Shown piece by piece: positions 47,381-56,435 of a DNA stretch of 64,000 nucleotides. The stretch is taken from positions 25,702-89,701 of the forward strand of contig NZ_PQHZ01000024.1 in NCBI RefSeq assembly GCF_003385185.1, in the 5' to 3' direction. The position numbers and the translations under genes were made by a program. Below the pieces are notes generated by a model, which had not been told where the DNA came from, searched no databases, and worked only from the letters and a program-made list of their open reading frames with translations. Each line of letters starts with the position of its first letter. Position 1 is the first letter of the stretch. Source of the DNA: Amycolatopsis palatopharyngis. GTDB taxonomy: Bacteria; Actinomycetota; Actinomycetes; Mycobacteriales; Pseudonocardiaceae.

Positions 47381-48820
47381 GTGCGCTTTCTGGATGGCCA
47401 CGGGCCCGCCCACGACCTGACCTACGACGACGTCTACCTGCTGCCGAACCGATCGGCGGTCGAGTCGCGTTTCGACGTCGACCTGTCCACGGTGGACGGC
47501 ACGGGTACCACGATTCCCATCGTCGTCGCGAATATGACCGCCGTCGCGGGCAGGCGTATGGCGGAGACCGTCGCCCGCAGGGGTGGTCTCGTCGTGCTCC
47601 CGCAGGACGTGGACCCGGCCGCCGTGGCGGACATCACAAGCTGGGTGAAGCGCCGCGACACGGTGTGGGACACCCCGCTGGTACTGACCCCGGGTGACGC
47701 CGTCGCCGACGCGCTGAACCTGCTTGGCAAGCGCGCCCACGGCGCGGTGGTGCTGGTGGACGGCGCGGGCAGGCCGGTGGGCGTGGTGGACGAGACCGCG
47801 TGTTCCGGAGTGGACAGGTTCGCCCGGCTCGGCGAGGTGGCCGACACCGGCGTGCTCTCGTTCCCGCTGGACACCGAGCCACGCGAGGTCTTCGAGAAGC
47901 TGCACGCCCAAGGCGGCAGGCTGGCTGTAGGTGTGGACACCGACGGCAAGCTGGCAGGCGTCCTCACCCAGGTGGCGGCGCTGCGGGCCGGGATCTACAC
48001 CCCCGCCGTCGACGCGAACGGCAGCCTGCGGGTCGCGGCAGCCGTCGGCGTGAACGGCGACGTCGCCGCCAAGGCCGAAGCCGTACTGCGGGCGGGGGTG
48101 GACGTGCTCGTGGTGGATACGGCGCACGGGCACCAGGAGAAGATGTTCTCGGCGTTACGGGCCGTGCGCTCGGTATCGCCTTCGGTCCCGATCGTTGCGG
48201 GCAACGTGGTGACCGCGGAAGGTACGCGCGACCTCATCGAGGCGGGCGCGGACGTGGTGAAGGTCGGCGTCGGCCCGGGCGCGATGTGCACCACCCGGAT
48301 GATGACCGGCGTCGGCCGCCCGCAGTTCTCCGCCGTGGCGGACTGCGCCGCCGCCGCCCGCGAACTCGGTAAGCACGTATGGGCCGACGGCGGGGTACGC
48401 CACCCCCGCGACGTGGCACTGGCACTGGCGGCCGGTGCCTCGGCCGCGATGGTCGGGTCCTGGTTCGCCGGCACCCACGAATCCCCGGGCGACCTCCGCT
48501 ACGACGAGCACGGCAGGCCGTACAAGGAGTCGTTCGGAATGGCGTCCAAGCGCGCGGTGGGCGCCCGCACCCGCACGGACAACGCGTTCGACCGGGCCCG
48601 TAAGGCACTGTTCGAGGAGGGGATCTCCTCGTCGAGGATGGCGCTGGATCCGGCCCGTCCGGGGGTCGAGGACCTGCTGGACTCGATCGGCTCGGGAGTC
48701 CGCTCGGCCTGCACCTACGCGGGCGCCCGCAGCATCGAGGAGCTGCACGAGCGAGCGGTGATCGGCGTGCAGTCAGCGGCCGGGTTCGCGGAAGGGCGCC
48801 CCCTGCCCGCGGGCTGGTGA
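47381..48820 (+). CDS. guaB1: GuaB1 family IMP dehydrogenase-related protein
   Basis: 479 residues. An IMPDH/GMPR-fold barrel with the catalytic cysteine loop GVGPGAMCTTRMMTGVGRPQ and two central CBS-like segments (about 100-210). DVLVVDTAHGHQEKM and WADGGVRHPRDVALALAAGA are typical. The family (Rv1843c type) is distinct from GuaB2; a GMP reductase activity has been reported in mycobacteria, so purine salvage is more likely than de novo IMP oxidation. GTG at 47381 yields VRFLDGHGPAHDLTYDDVYL. Standalone. Confidence 0.92.
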   Translation: MRFLDGHGPAHDLTYDDVYLLPNRSAVESRFDVDLSTVDGTGTTIPIVVANMTAVAGRRMAETVARRGGLVVLPQDVDPAAVADITSWVKRRDTVWDTPLVLTPGDAVADALNLLGKRAHGAVVLVDGAGRPVGVVDETACSGVDRFARLGEVADTGVLSFPLDTEPREVFEKLHAQGGRLAVGVDTDGKLAGVLTQVAALRAGIYTPAVDANGSLRVAAAVGVNGDVAAKAEAVLRAGVDVLVVDTAHGHQEKMFSALRAVRSVSPSVPIVAGNVVTAEGTRDLIEAGADVVKVGVGPGAMCTTRMMTGVGRPQFSAVADCAAAARELGKHVWADGGVRHPRDVALALAAGASAAMVGSWFAGTHESPGDLRYDEHGRPYKESFGMASKRAVGARTRTDNAFDRARKALFEEGISSSRMALDPARPGVEDLLDSIGSGVRSACTYAGARSIEELHERAVIGVQSAAGFAEGRPLPAGW

Positions 48821-48892
48821 CAGGCCCAGAGGTTCACCAGGAGCGGACGCGGATCCGGTAAAGCCGTTTGCCTTTCGGCATAACCTGAAGGC

Positions 48893-49873
48893 GTGTCTGC
48901 GAACGTTGCGGTGGAAGTAGCCGACCTCGTCAAGCGGTACCGCAGGAACAGCCCGGCAGCGGTGGACGGGCTGAGTTTCTCGGTTCCGCCCGGCGAGGTG
49001 TTCGGCCTGCTGGGACCGAACGGCGCGGGGAAAACGACCACTGTCGGCGTGCTCACGACGCGCGTGCGGCCAACCTCCGGTCGTGCGTTCGTGTACGGAG
49101 TGGACGTCGTGCGCAGGCCTGGCCCTGCGCGGCAACTGCTGGCCGTGGTGCCTCAGCGCAACAACCTGGACCGCTCGCTCAACATCCGGCAGAACCTGAT
49201 CTTCCACGCGATCTACCACGGAGTCGGCAGGGCCGAACGTAACCGGCGCGCGGACGAGATCCTGGAGCGGATGGGCCTCGCCGACCAGGCGAAGGCGCGT
49301 ATCGACTTCGTCTCGGGTGGACAGTCGCAGCGAGTGATGATCGCCAGGGCGCTGATGCACCGACCGAGGGTGCTGTTTCTGGACGAGCCCTCCACGGGTT
49401 TGGACCCGCAGGCGCGCCTGTTCGTGCACGAGCGGGTGGCCGAGCTGCGCACTGAGGGTGTGACGGTGGTGCTGACGACCCACGACATGGACGAGGCCGC
49501 GAAACTCTGCGATCGCGTCGGCATCGTGGACCACGGCAAACTGCTCGCACTGGACAGTCCGGTGGCACTCACCCGCTCACTACCCGGCAGCACCACGCTC
49601 AGCGTCACCGTGAACGTCAACGGGCAGGACCCCGAACGGGTCGCGGAGGAGCTGTCTACTGTGGATGGAGTCGAGCGAGCGGAACGGATCTCTTCGTCCA
49701 CAGCGGACGGCACAGCACAGTTCCGGCTCTACACCGAATATGAACCACCGGTCGTGCTGCCACAGGTACTCAAAGCCACCGGTGCCGCGGGTTGCGAGGT
49801 CAGCGACCTCTCCATCGGAACTCCCAGCCTCGAAGACGTATTCATTCACCTCACGGGACGGGATTTGCGATGA
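48893..49873 (+). CDS. ABC exporter ATP-binding protein (DrrA-like)
   Basis: 326 residues. Walker A GPNGAGKTTTVGVL, Q loop VVPQRNNLDRSLNIRQN, signature VSGGQSQRVMIARALMH, Walker B VLFLDEPSTGLDPQAR, H loop TTHDMDEA, then a C-terminal accessory domain of about 90 residues. This is the DrrA/NodI class used for drug or lipid export. GTG start. Overlaps the permease ATG (ATGA) downstream. Confidence 0.92.
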   Translation: MSANVAVEVADLVKRYRRNSPAAVDGLSFSVPPGEVFGLLGPNGAGKTTTVGVLTTRVRPTSGRAFVYGVDVVRRPGPARQLLAVVPQRNNLDRSLNIRQNLIFHAIYHGVGRAERNRRADEILERMGLADQAKARIDFVSGGQSQRVMIARALMHRPRVLFLDEPSTGLDPQARLFVHERVAELRTEGVTVVLTTHDMDEAAKLCDRVGIVDHGKLLALDSPVALTRSLPGSTTLSVTVNVNGQDPERVAEELSTVDGVERAERISSSTADGTAQFRLYTEYEPPVVLPQVLKATGAAGCEVSDLSIGTPSLEDVFIHLTGRDLR

Positions 49874-50688
49874 CCACGACCAGATCCGCGGCCGACAGCG
49901 CGGCACACGGCATCGGTGTCTCCCTGCGCACCTTCCTCGCCGTGCTCTGGCGGGATGTGTTCGTGACCGGAAGGGAACTCGGCCCGTTCCTGGCCCAGGT
50001 CGTGATCCAGCCGTTCTTCATGCTGTTCATCTTCGGCAAGGTCCTCACCGGCATCGGCTATGTCGACGACAGTTTCGTGCAGATCCTGTTGCCGGGAATC
50101 GTGGCGCTGAACGGTTTCGTCGTCGCGCTGCAGAACACCACGATGCCGTTGGTGATGGACTTCTCCTGGACGAGGGAGATCGAGGACCGGCTACTCGCAC
50201 CGATGCCGATTCCGTTGGTCGCCATAGAGAAGATGCTTTTCGGCGCGATCCGCGGGACCGTGGCGGCGCTGCTGATGATCCCGGTCGGCTTTCTCATGCT
50301 GGAGGGCATTCACTGGCCTGCCTCTGCCTGGCCGGGCATCGTCGGCATGATCGTGCTCGGTTCGCTCGCGGGTGCGGCGATCGGCATGACGATCGGCACG
50401 CTGATCAACCCCCGCCGGATCAACATCATGTTCGCGGTGATCCTGATCCCGCTGATGTTCACCGGCTCCACGCAGTTCCCCTGGCACGCACTCGAGCACC
50501 TTCGATGGTTCCAGGTGGTGTGCGCGATCAACCCGTTGACCTACGTCAGTGAAGGCATGCGGGACCTGCTGATCGGCGACGAGGTGAAGTCCATTCCACT
50601 GTGGCTGGACATCCCGATCATCCTGGTCGCGCTGGCGATCTTCGGCGCGATCGGCATCAAGGGGTTCATGCGGCGCGCCCTCGACTGA
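49870..50688 (+). CDS. ABC-2 type exporter permease (DrrB-like)
   Basis: 272 residues, six membrane helices, with the DrrB/NodJ signature region: VLWRDVFVTGRELGPFLAQV, FSWTREIEDRLLAPMPIPLV, NIMFAVILIPLMFTGSTQFP and INPLTYVSEGMRDLLIG. Start codon overlaps the ATPase stop by ATGA. Together they form a complete two-gene exporter; substrate unknown. Followed by two CCCGGG palindromes in the convergent gap with phoH2. Confidence 0.92.
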   Translation: MTTTRSAADSAAHGIGVSLRTFLAVLWRDVFVTGRELGPFLAQVVIQPFFMLFIFGKVLTGIGYVDDSFVQILLPGIVALNGFVVALQNTTMPLVMDFSWTREIEDRLLAPMPIPLVAIEKMLFGAIRGTVAALLMIPVGFLMLEGIHWPASAWPGIVGMIVLGSLAGAAIGMTIGTLINPRRINIMFAVILIPLMFTGSTQFPWHALEHLRWFQVVCAINPLTYVSEGMRDLLIGDEVKSIPLWLDIPIILVALAIFGAIGIKGFMRRALD

Positions 50689-50706
50689 CACCGACTCACG
50701 TCCCTG

Positions 50707-50730
50707 TCGCATTTTCCCGGGAAAGTGCGA
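50707..50730. repeat. CCCGGG palindrome repeat, copy 7
   Basis: TCGCATTTTCCC plus GGGAAAGTGCGA, one mismatch in the left arm. It lies between convergent genes (exporter permease and phoH2). Confidence 0.8.
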
Positions 50731-50750
50731 TAGGTGCGTGCGCAACTACC

Positions 50751-50772
50751 GCGCTTTCCCGGGAAAGTGCGA
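50751..50772. repeat. CCCGGG palindrome repeat, copy 8
   Basis: GCGCTTTCCC plus GGGAAAGTGCGA; left arm lacks the TCGCA form. It lies 20 bp after copy 7. Confidence 0.7.
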
Positions 50773-50836
50773 GGCTTACTGCGGGGATGCCACGGCCTGC
50801 GCAGGGCCTGCGCAGGCCGTGACGTCCCCGCTCGGC

Positions 50837-52231
50837 TCAGCCGTGATCCTCCAGCATCTCGGTCACGAGGGCGGCGATGGGCGACCGCTCGGACCGGGTG
50901 AGCGTCACGTGGGCGAACAACGGATGCCCCTTCAGCTTCTCGATCACCGCGGAGACGCCGTCGTGCCGCCCGACCCGCAGGTTGTCCCGCTGCGCGACGT
51001 CGTGCGTGAGCACCACCCTGGAGGCGGTACCGAGCCGGGAGAGCACCGTGAGCAACACGTTGCGTTCCAGCGACTGGGCCTCGTCCACGATCACGAACGC
51101 GTCATGCAGCGATCGGCCGCGAATGTGCGTCAGCGGGAGAACCTCCAGCATCCCGCGGTCGAACACCTCGTCGAGCACGTCCTGACTGACCAGCGCGCCG
51201 AGGGTGTCGAACACGGCCTGTGCCCACGGCTGCATCTTCTCGCTCTCGGAGCCGGGAAGATAGCCGAGATCCTGGCCACCGACGGCGTAGACGGGACGGA
51301 AGACCACCACCTTGCGGTGTGCCCTGCGTTCCATCACCGCCTCCAGTCCGGCACACAGGGCCAGCGCCGACTTGCCGGTGCCTGCCCTGCCGCCCATCGA
51401 GACGATCCCGACCTCGGAGTCCAGCAGCAGGTCGAGCGCGATCCGCTGTTCAGCCGACCGCCCGTGCAGGCCGAAGGCCTCGCGGTCCCCCCGCACCAGG
51501 CGCACCCGTTTGTCGGCGGTGATCCGGCCCAGCGCGCTTCCACTACCGGCTAGCAACCGCAGGCCGGTGTGACAGGGCAGCTCCCCGACCTCCGGGAGAC
51601 CGAAGTCGGCCAGATCCGCCGACCCTTCGCCGAACAGCGCGTCCAGTGCCTCCTTGGGCACGTCGACGTCCGACATTCCCGTCCAACCGGAAGGGGCGAC
51701 GTCCTGCCCCCGGTACTCGTCGGCGTCCAGACCGACGGCCCCGGCCTTGACCCGCAGGGGAATGTCCTTGGTGACCAGCGTGACCTCATGTCGTTCGACA
51801 GCGAGGTTCAGCGCGCACGCCAGGATGCGGTGGTCGTTGGAATCGGTCCGGAACCCCGGAGGGAGCACCGTCGGGTCCGAGTGGTTCAACTCGACATGCA
51901 GTGTCCCGCCGTCCTCGCCGATCGGAATCGGCGCGTCGAGACGGCCGTGTGCGCGCCTGAGATCGTCGAGCATGCGCAGCGCCTCGCGGGCGAACCAGCC
52001 CAACTCGGGGTGATGCCGCTTCGCTTCGAGCTCACTGATCACGACCAACGGCAACACCACTGCGTGCTCGGCGAACCGGGTCAGTGCCCAGGGGTCGGAC
52101 AACAACACCGAGGTGTCGAGCACATAGGTGCGGGTCTGGAGCTCGGGGTGAGATGAGATCGAGGCTTTCCCAGTGCGGTCGGCACTGCTCGAAGGGCCTG
52201 CAGCCATTTGAGGCGAACGCTGCGCAGTCAC
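50837..52231 (-). CDS. PIN-PhoH fusion protein (PhoH2)
   Basis: 464 residues. N-terminal PIN ribonuclease domain (about 28-170: TYVLDTSVLLSDPWALTRF, VISELEAKRHH, TDSNDHRILA with the usual acidic residues) fused to a PhoH ATPase domain (about 260-464: GGRAGTGKSALALCAGLEA, FVIVDEAQSLERN). Such PhoH2 proteins are sequence-specific RNA-unwinding ribonucleases, and in mycobacteria are paired with a small upstream antitoxin (PhoAT). I see no convincing PhoAT here. GTG at 52231 chosen because GAGGGA precedes it. Confidence 0.93.
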   Translation of the reverse strand: MTAQRSPQMAAGPSSSADRTGKASISSHPELQTRTYVLDTSVLLSDPWALTRFAEHAVVLPLVVISELEAKRHHPELGWFAREALRMLDDLRRAHGRLDAPIPIGEDGGTLHVELNHSDPTVLPPGFRTDSNDHRILACALNLAVERHEVTLVTKDIPLRVKAGAVGLDADEYRGQDVAPSGWTGMSDVDVPKEALDALFGEGSADLADFGLPEVGELPCHTGLRLLAGSGSALGRITADKRVRLVRGDREAFGLHGRSAEQRIALDLLLDSEVGIVSMGGRAGTGKSALALCAGLEAVMERRAHRKVVVFRPVYAVGGQDLGYLPGSESEKMQPWAQAVFDTLGALVSQDVLDEVFDRGMLEVLPLTHIRGRSLHDAFVIVDEAQSLERNVLLTVLSRLGTASRVVLTHDVAQRDNLRVGRHDGVSAVIEKLKGHPLFAHVTLTRSERSPIAALVTEMLEDHG

Positions 52232-52942
52232 GGCTTCTCCCTCGTGGGCGCGACACCACGCCCGCACTCGCTGGGCCGGGCACCACCCTGGCTGACCTGC
52301 TCTCACCGACGCTCGCGCGTCAGCTCCTGCGGCCACGAGGGCCGGGTGCCGGCCCCCTCGTGCGTCTCGTGAACGGATCCACCGTTCCCTCAACCACAGC
52401 CACGACCAGGGCCTCCCGCAACGACCCGCATGGGTGCGCGAGCCGTCACTTCGGAAGTTACCTGCGCTGAGCCGATCATGCAGGCAGCCACACAGGTGAT
52501 TCGCCGACTCGTCACTTCAACGTCACTTCGAGCCGGGCAGTATTGCTACCCGGCGGTAGCAAGCAAAATGTGCGCTGACCTGGAAATATCACACGTTTGG
52601 GTGCTGTAACGGTGAAGGAATTTTCACTGTCTGCGAGCACTTCTCCCACCTGCCGAATGAGCAGAAGTACGAGCAACTACGGAGGGTTACTGCTCTGAGC
52701 GTATCGCGACCGTTACCGATCAGAGGCAAACCCGTGATTAGCTGCACTGATACGCGCGACGGCCGCAAGCAGACGCCCGGTTCCCCATGCAAGGATTTTT
52801 AAACATCGTCATCCTTCCGGTTTACCCGCACCGTTTCTTGCTAAATGTGTGGCTAACGAGTTGGGGATGTACCTTCGTGCCACCGGCAGGCAAAGTTCAC
52901 TGTCGAAGCTCAATCCGTGATTGATTACTAGGGAGTTTCCAC
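52232..52942. other. 711-bp gene-free spacer, partly AT-richer than the rest
   Basis: Between the divergent starts of phoH2 and the rodlin-like gene. From about 52480 the GC content drops visibly (stretches such as GGATTTTTAAACATCG at 52792-52807). It must hold both promoters; a long 5' leader RNA for the secreted protein is possible but I could not match a known riboswitch. No open frame here looks coding. Confidence 0.5.
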
Positions 52943-53272
52943 GTGCTGAAGAAAGCTGCAATCGTCGCCGCTACAACTGGCGCATTGATGCTGGCCGGTT
53001 CGCCCGCTTTCGCCACTGGCGGCGGCGGAATCGACGGCAATGACGACAACAACCACACGGGTCAGGTCGGCCTCGTCAACGTCAACGACGTGCTGAACGA
53101 CAACAACGTGGGCCTCTGCGACCTCAACGCCAACGTGCTGGCCGTGCAGGTTCGCGACGTGCTGAACGACCTCGGCGTCGCCGTTCCGGTGCTGTCCCCC
53201 GCGTCCCCGGCCGCCAACGAGACCGTTGCCCCGGATGTCTGCGTTGCGGAGACCGACGTAGACGGCCACTGA
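52943..53272 (+). CDS. Small secreted rodlin-like protein
   Basis: 109 residues. GTG start with GGGA 10 bases upstream. Signal peptide MLKKAAIVAATTGALMLAGS with cleavage after AFA, then GGGGIDGNDDNN and the segment GQVGLVNVNDVLNDNNVGLC, a second VLNDLGVAVPVLSPASP stretch and two cysteines (about residues 60 and 100). The Asn-rich beta-repeat character and C-x35-PVLSP-x9-C spacing recall streptomycete rodlins, which organise surface amyloid fibrils; the similarity is weak and judged by eye. Followed by a very strong terminator, which suggests abundant mRNA. Confidence 0.7.
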   Translation: MLKKAAIVAATTGALMLAGSPAFATGGGGIDGNDDNNHTGQVGLVNVNDVLNDNNVGLCDLNANVLAVQVRDVLNDLGVAVPVLSPASPAANETVAPDVCVAETDVDGH

Positions 53273-53334
53273 GGTTCCGCGCTCCGCATTACGTATCTCC
53301 GGCCAGCCCAGGTCGTGCGGAGCCAGGAATAACG

Positions 53335-53376
53335 AAGCCGGCTGTGGGGAATGTTCGCATTCCCCACAGCCGGCTT
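53335..53376. terminator. Very strong UUCG-capped terminator
   Basis: A perfect 19-bp stem (53335-53353 with 53358-53376) closed by the stable TTCG tetraloop, followed by TCGTGTTTT. It lies between the secreted rodlin-like gene and the convergent uppS (stop at 53385), so it can end transcription both ways. Confidence 0.9.
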
Positions 53377-53384
53377 TCGTGTTT

Positions 53385-54161
53385 TCAGGAGCCGAAACGG
53401 CGATGCCGGACGGCGTAGTCACGCATGGCGCGAAGAAAATCAACCCGACGGAATGCCGGCCAGTAGGCCTCGGTGAACCAGAACTCCGAGTGCGCCGATT
53501 GCCAGAGGAGAAAACCGGACAAACGTTGCTCTCCGGACGTTCGAATGATCAAATCGGGATCCGGCTGTCCAGAGGTGTACATATGTTCGGAGATATGATC
53601 CACATCCAGGATCTTCGCCAGCTCACGGATCGGCGTGCCCTCGTCCGCGTGCTGGAGCAGCAGTTTCTTGACGGCGTCCGCGATTTCCTGCCTGCCGCCG
53701 TACCCGACCGCGACGTTGACCGACATGCCGTTACGGCCGTCCGTACGCAGTGCCGCGGCCGTGAGCCGGGCGGCGGTCTCCGTCGGCAGCAGATCGAGCG
53801 CGCCCACGATTCGTAACCGCCAGGGATTGTCCGGTTTGGCCAGCTCGTCCACGACGTCCGGAATTATTTCCAGCAGCGCCTCGACCTCCTCGGAGGCTCT
53901 GCGCAGGTTGTCGGTAGAGAGCAACCAGAGCGTGACGACCTCGACCTCCGCCTCGCGGCACCAGACGAGGAAGTCGGAGATCTTCTTCGCGCCCGCGCGG
54001 TGACCGTGACTGACGTCGGCGAACCCTGCTTCGCGGGCCCATCTCCGGTTACCGTCGAGCATGATGGCGATGTGGCGGGGGTGGCGTCCGCCTGCTTGCT
54101 GGATCAGTCGCCTCGCGTAGACGCTGTAGACGATGTCCGAAAGGAAGGACCGAAGACTCAC
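53385..54161 (-). CDS. uppS: Short-chain cis-prenyl transferase (UppS family)
   Basis: 258 residues. Cis-prenyltransferase signatures: HIAIMLDGNRRWAREAGF with the catalytic Asp, TLWLLSTDNLRRASEEVEAL, and the C-terminal PDLIIRTSGEQRLSGFLLWQ and SEFWFTEAYWPAF. Makes Z-configured polyprenyl diphosphates for cell-wall lipid carriers. Synteny with the hemolysin III gene corresponds to Rv1086, the Z-farnesyl diphosphate synthase of mycobacteria, so the product may be Z,E-FPP rather than the full carrier. GTG start. Confidence 0.93.
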   Translation of the reverse strand: MSLRSFLSDIVYSVYARRLIQQAGGRHPRHIAIMLDGNRRWAREAGFADVSHGHRAGAKKISDFLVWCREAEVEVVTLWLLSTDNLRRASEEVEALLEIIPDVVDELAKPDNPWRLRIVGALDLLPTETAARLTAAALRTDGRNGMSVNVAVGYGGRQEIADAVKKLLLQHADEGTPIRELAKILDVDHISEHMYTSGQPDPDLIIRTSGEQRLSGFLLWQSAHSEFWFTEAYWPAFRRVDFLRAMRDYAVRHRRFGS

Positions 54162-54246
54162 GTGTCAGGAGCGTACGCAGTGACCCACGGGCTATGCACA
54201 CCACACTTCCTGGCCGCCAAACCTACGGCAACGTAACCTGGGAGCC

Positions 54247-54933
54247 GTGAGCTCAATGACCGAAACCCCACCGGCTTCACCGCCACCCGGACCGGAGTCG
54301 CGCCCACGCCTGCGCGGGCACATCCATTTCTGGTCGTTCTTCGGTGCAGTGGCCGCTGCGGCGACGCTCATCGCTCTTGCGAGTGCCACGGTGTCCGGAA
54401 TCGCCGCACTGGCAACCTCCATCTACGGCCTGACCGTGCTCGGCGTCTTCGGCGTGAGCGCGCTGTACCACCGGCGTATCTGGAGCCCGAGGGCTTACAA
54501 GTGGATGAAACGCGCCGACCACTCGATGATCTTCCTGTTCATCGCGGGCACCTACACCCCGTTCACCTTGTTGGCAATGAGCCAACCAACGGGATACATC
54601 GTGCTGGGCGTGGTCTGGGGTGGCGCCATCGCCGGTGTTTCCCTCAAGCTCCTCTGGCCGAACGCACCTCGCTGGCTCGGCGTACCGATCTACATCGCCC
54701 TGGGCTGGGTGGCCGTCTTCGTGCTGCCCGAACTACTGGCCAACGCCGGAGTTGCCGCGCTGGTTCTGTTGGTGGTCGGTGGCCTGTTCTACACCGCGGG
54801 CGCCGTGTTCTACGGCGTACGCTGGCCCAACTTCTGGCCGGAGACCTTCGGCTACCACGAGTTCTTCCACGCCTGCACGGTGCTCGCGGCAGCCTCGCAC
54901 TACATCGCGATCTGGCTCGCCCTGTACTCCTAG
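54247..54933 (+). CDS. Hemolysin III/PAQR family membrane protein
   Basis: 228 residues with seven predicted helices. Conserved family features: SALYHRRIW with the first His, RADHSMIFLFIAGTYTPF, and the C-terminal metal-site histidines in GYHEFFHACTVLAAASHYIA. Bacterial members are membrane proteins of uncertain function. GTG start at 54247, ATG at 54256 possible. Matches Rv1085c beside uppS. Its TAG shares CTAG with the convergent hydrolase stop. Confidence 0.92.
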   Translation: MSSMTETPPASPPPGPESRPRLRGHIHFWSFFGAVAAAATLIALASATVSGIAALATSIYGLTVLGVFGVSALYHRRIWSPRAYKWMKRADHSMIFLFIAGTYTPFTLLAMSQPTGYIVLGVVWGGAIAGVSLKLLWPNAPRWLGVPIYIALGWVAVFVLPELLANAGVAALVLLVVGGLFYTAGAVFYGVRWPNFWPETFGYHEFFHACTVLAAASHYIAIWLALYS

Positions 54934-56312
54934 CCGCCTAGCTCGCAGCGGGTGACCAGATCGGCTGGTGTCGCGTCCGCCGGCCGCCGCACCGTGGCCG
55001 ATGGCGGTGGCTGGACATCCGTGGCCAGCCAGGACTCCAGCGCCAAGAATGCGCTGCGGTGGCATGGGGTAAGCGCGCGCAGCCGGTCCGGGAAGACGTC
55101 CACCAGTGCGTCGGTATGGGTTCCGCCCTCGATCCGGTAGTACCGGTGCAACGGGCCTCGGCCCTGCTCGCGCACCATGCCGGCATACACGTCGGAGTCA
55201 CGGGCGATCGGCAGCAGCACGTCCATGGTTCCGTGCAGCGTCAGCAACGGCTTCCCGATACGCCCGGTAAGTCCGATCCGGCGCACCGCATCGTGCACCT
55301 CAGCGGGCCGGCTCGCATAGTCGTAGTCCGCGTCGCATTCGGGGCTACCCGGCTCGCAGTACGGCGTTCCAGCCTCGGTCGCACCGTCGAACCCTGGATC
55401 GATCTCCTCGCGATAGATTCGCTGGGTGAGATCCCAGTAGTACTGGTGGTGAAACGGCCACAGGAACTCCGAACCCGCGGGGAAGCCGGCCTGGACCATC
55501 CGCGCGTGCGCCTCGGCCGCGTCCGGCCCCCCATCGGCATAACGCGGGTACGCGGTCAGGGCAGTGGGCAGGAAGTCCATGAGGTTCGGCCCTTCCTCCG
55601 TCCACAGAGTCCCTTCCCAGTCGACTCCGCCGTCGTAGAGTTCGGGACGGTTCTCCAATTGCCAGCGCACCAGATAGCCGCCGTTGGACAGCCCGGTCAT
55701 CAGTGTGCGGCTCGGCGGCCGGTGGTATCGCTGTGCCACAACGGCTCTCGCCGCCCGCGTCAGTTCGGTGACTCGCTGGTTCCACTCGGCGATCGCCTCG
55801 CCTGGCCGGTCGCCGTCGGTGAAGAACCGGAGCCCGGTGTTGCCCTTGTCCGTGGCCGCGAACGCGTAGCCACGGGCGAGCACCCAGTCCGAGATGACCC
55901 GGTCGTTCGCATACTGCTCCCGGTTTCCTGGCGAGCCGCTGACGACGAGGCCACCGTTCCAACTCTCGGGCAGTCGTAACACGAACTGTGCATCGTGCTG
56001 CCAACCGTTGTTGGTGTTCGTCGCCGAGTCATCGCGGAAGTAGCCATCCACCTGAACTCCGGGCACCGGGGCTGGAGCCGGGAGGGCCTCCTGGGTCAGC
56101 CCCGCCCAGTCCGCCGGATCCGTATGTCCACTCCGGATGGTGCCGGTAGTGGTGAGATCGGTGAGACAGGCGACTACCCGGTGCTCGGCCCGGGGCACGT
56201 GCAGCCGCTCGGCGCTCGCGCACCCTCCGGTCTCTCGTGCCCAACCCGCCTGTGGTTGCCACCCCGCTGTCAGGAGAAGCACCGACAACGTCACCGCGAC
56301 CAGCTTGCGCAC
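54930..56312 (-). CDS. Secreted alpha/beta hydrolase (tannase/oligomer-hydrolase type)
   Basis: 460 residues. Signal peptide MRKLVAVTLSVLLLTAGWQP with cleavage near AGWARE, cysteines spread through the mature part, and an alpha/beta-hydrolase core: NGGLVVSGSPGNREQYANDR, nucleophile elbow GLSNGGYLVRW (Ser about residue 215), LLTLHGTMDVLLPI (likely Asp) and GGTHTDALVD (likely His). The class includes feruloyl esterases and 3-hydroxybutyrate oligomer hydrolases; substrate is unknown. Shares a CTAG stop overlap with the hemolysin III gene. Confidence 0.85.
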   Translation of the reverse strand: MRKLVAVTLSVLLLTAGWQPQAGWARETGGCASAERLHVPRAEHRVVACLTDLTTTGTIRSGHTDPADWAGLTQEALPAPAPVPGVQVDGYFRDDSATNTNNGWQHDAQFVLRLPESWNGGLVVSGSPGNREQYANDRVISDWVLARGYAFAATDKGNTGLRFFTDGDRPGEAIAEWNQRVTELTRAARAVVAQRYHRPPSRTLMTGLSNGGYLVRWQLENRPELYDGGVDWEGTLWTEEGPNLMDFLPTALTAYPRYADGGPDAAEAHARMVQAGFPAGSEFLWPFHHQYYWDLTQRIYREEIDPGFDGATEAGTPYCEPGSPECDADYDYASRPAEVHDAVRRIGLTGRIGKPLLTLHGTMDVLLPIARDSDVYAGMVREQGRGPLHRYYRIEGGTHTDALVDVFPDRLRALTPCHRSAFLALESWLATDVQPPPSATVRRPADATPADLVTRCELGG

Positions 56313-56435
56313 CGCGACCTCCCAGGATCACCTCACCCGATCTGGATGACGGTAGAAAGCCCTACCCGGCAGGGGAATGGGGCGCGGTCCCACGAAACGT
56401 CAGCGGTGTGTGTCGGCCGGACACATACCGCTCGG

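Noticed and set aside
52600..52920. Possible cyclic-di-AMP or other riboswitch before the rodlin-like gene
   Set aside because: The region is long and AT-richer, but I could not match conserved core motifs of any known class.
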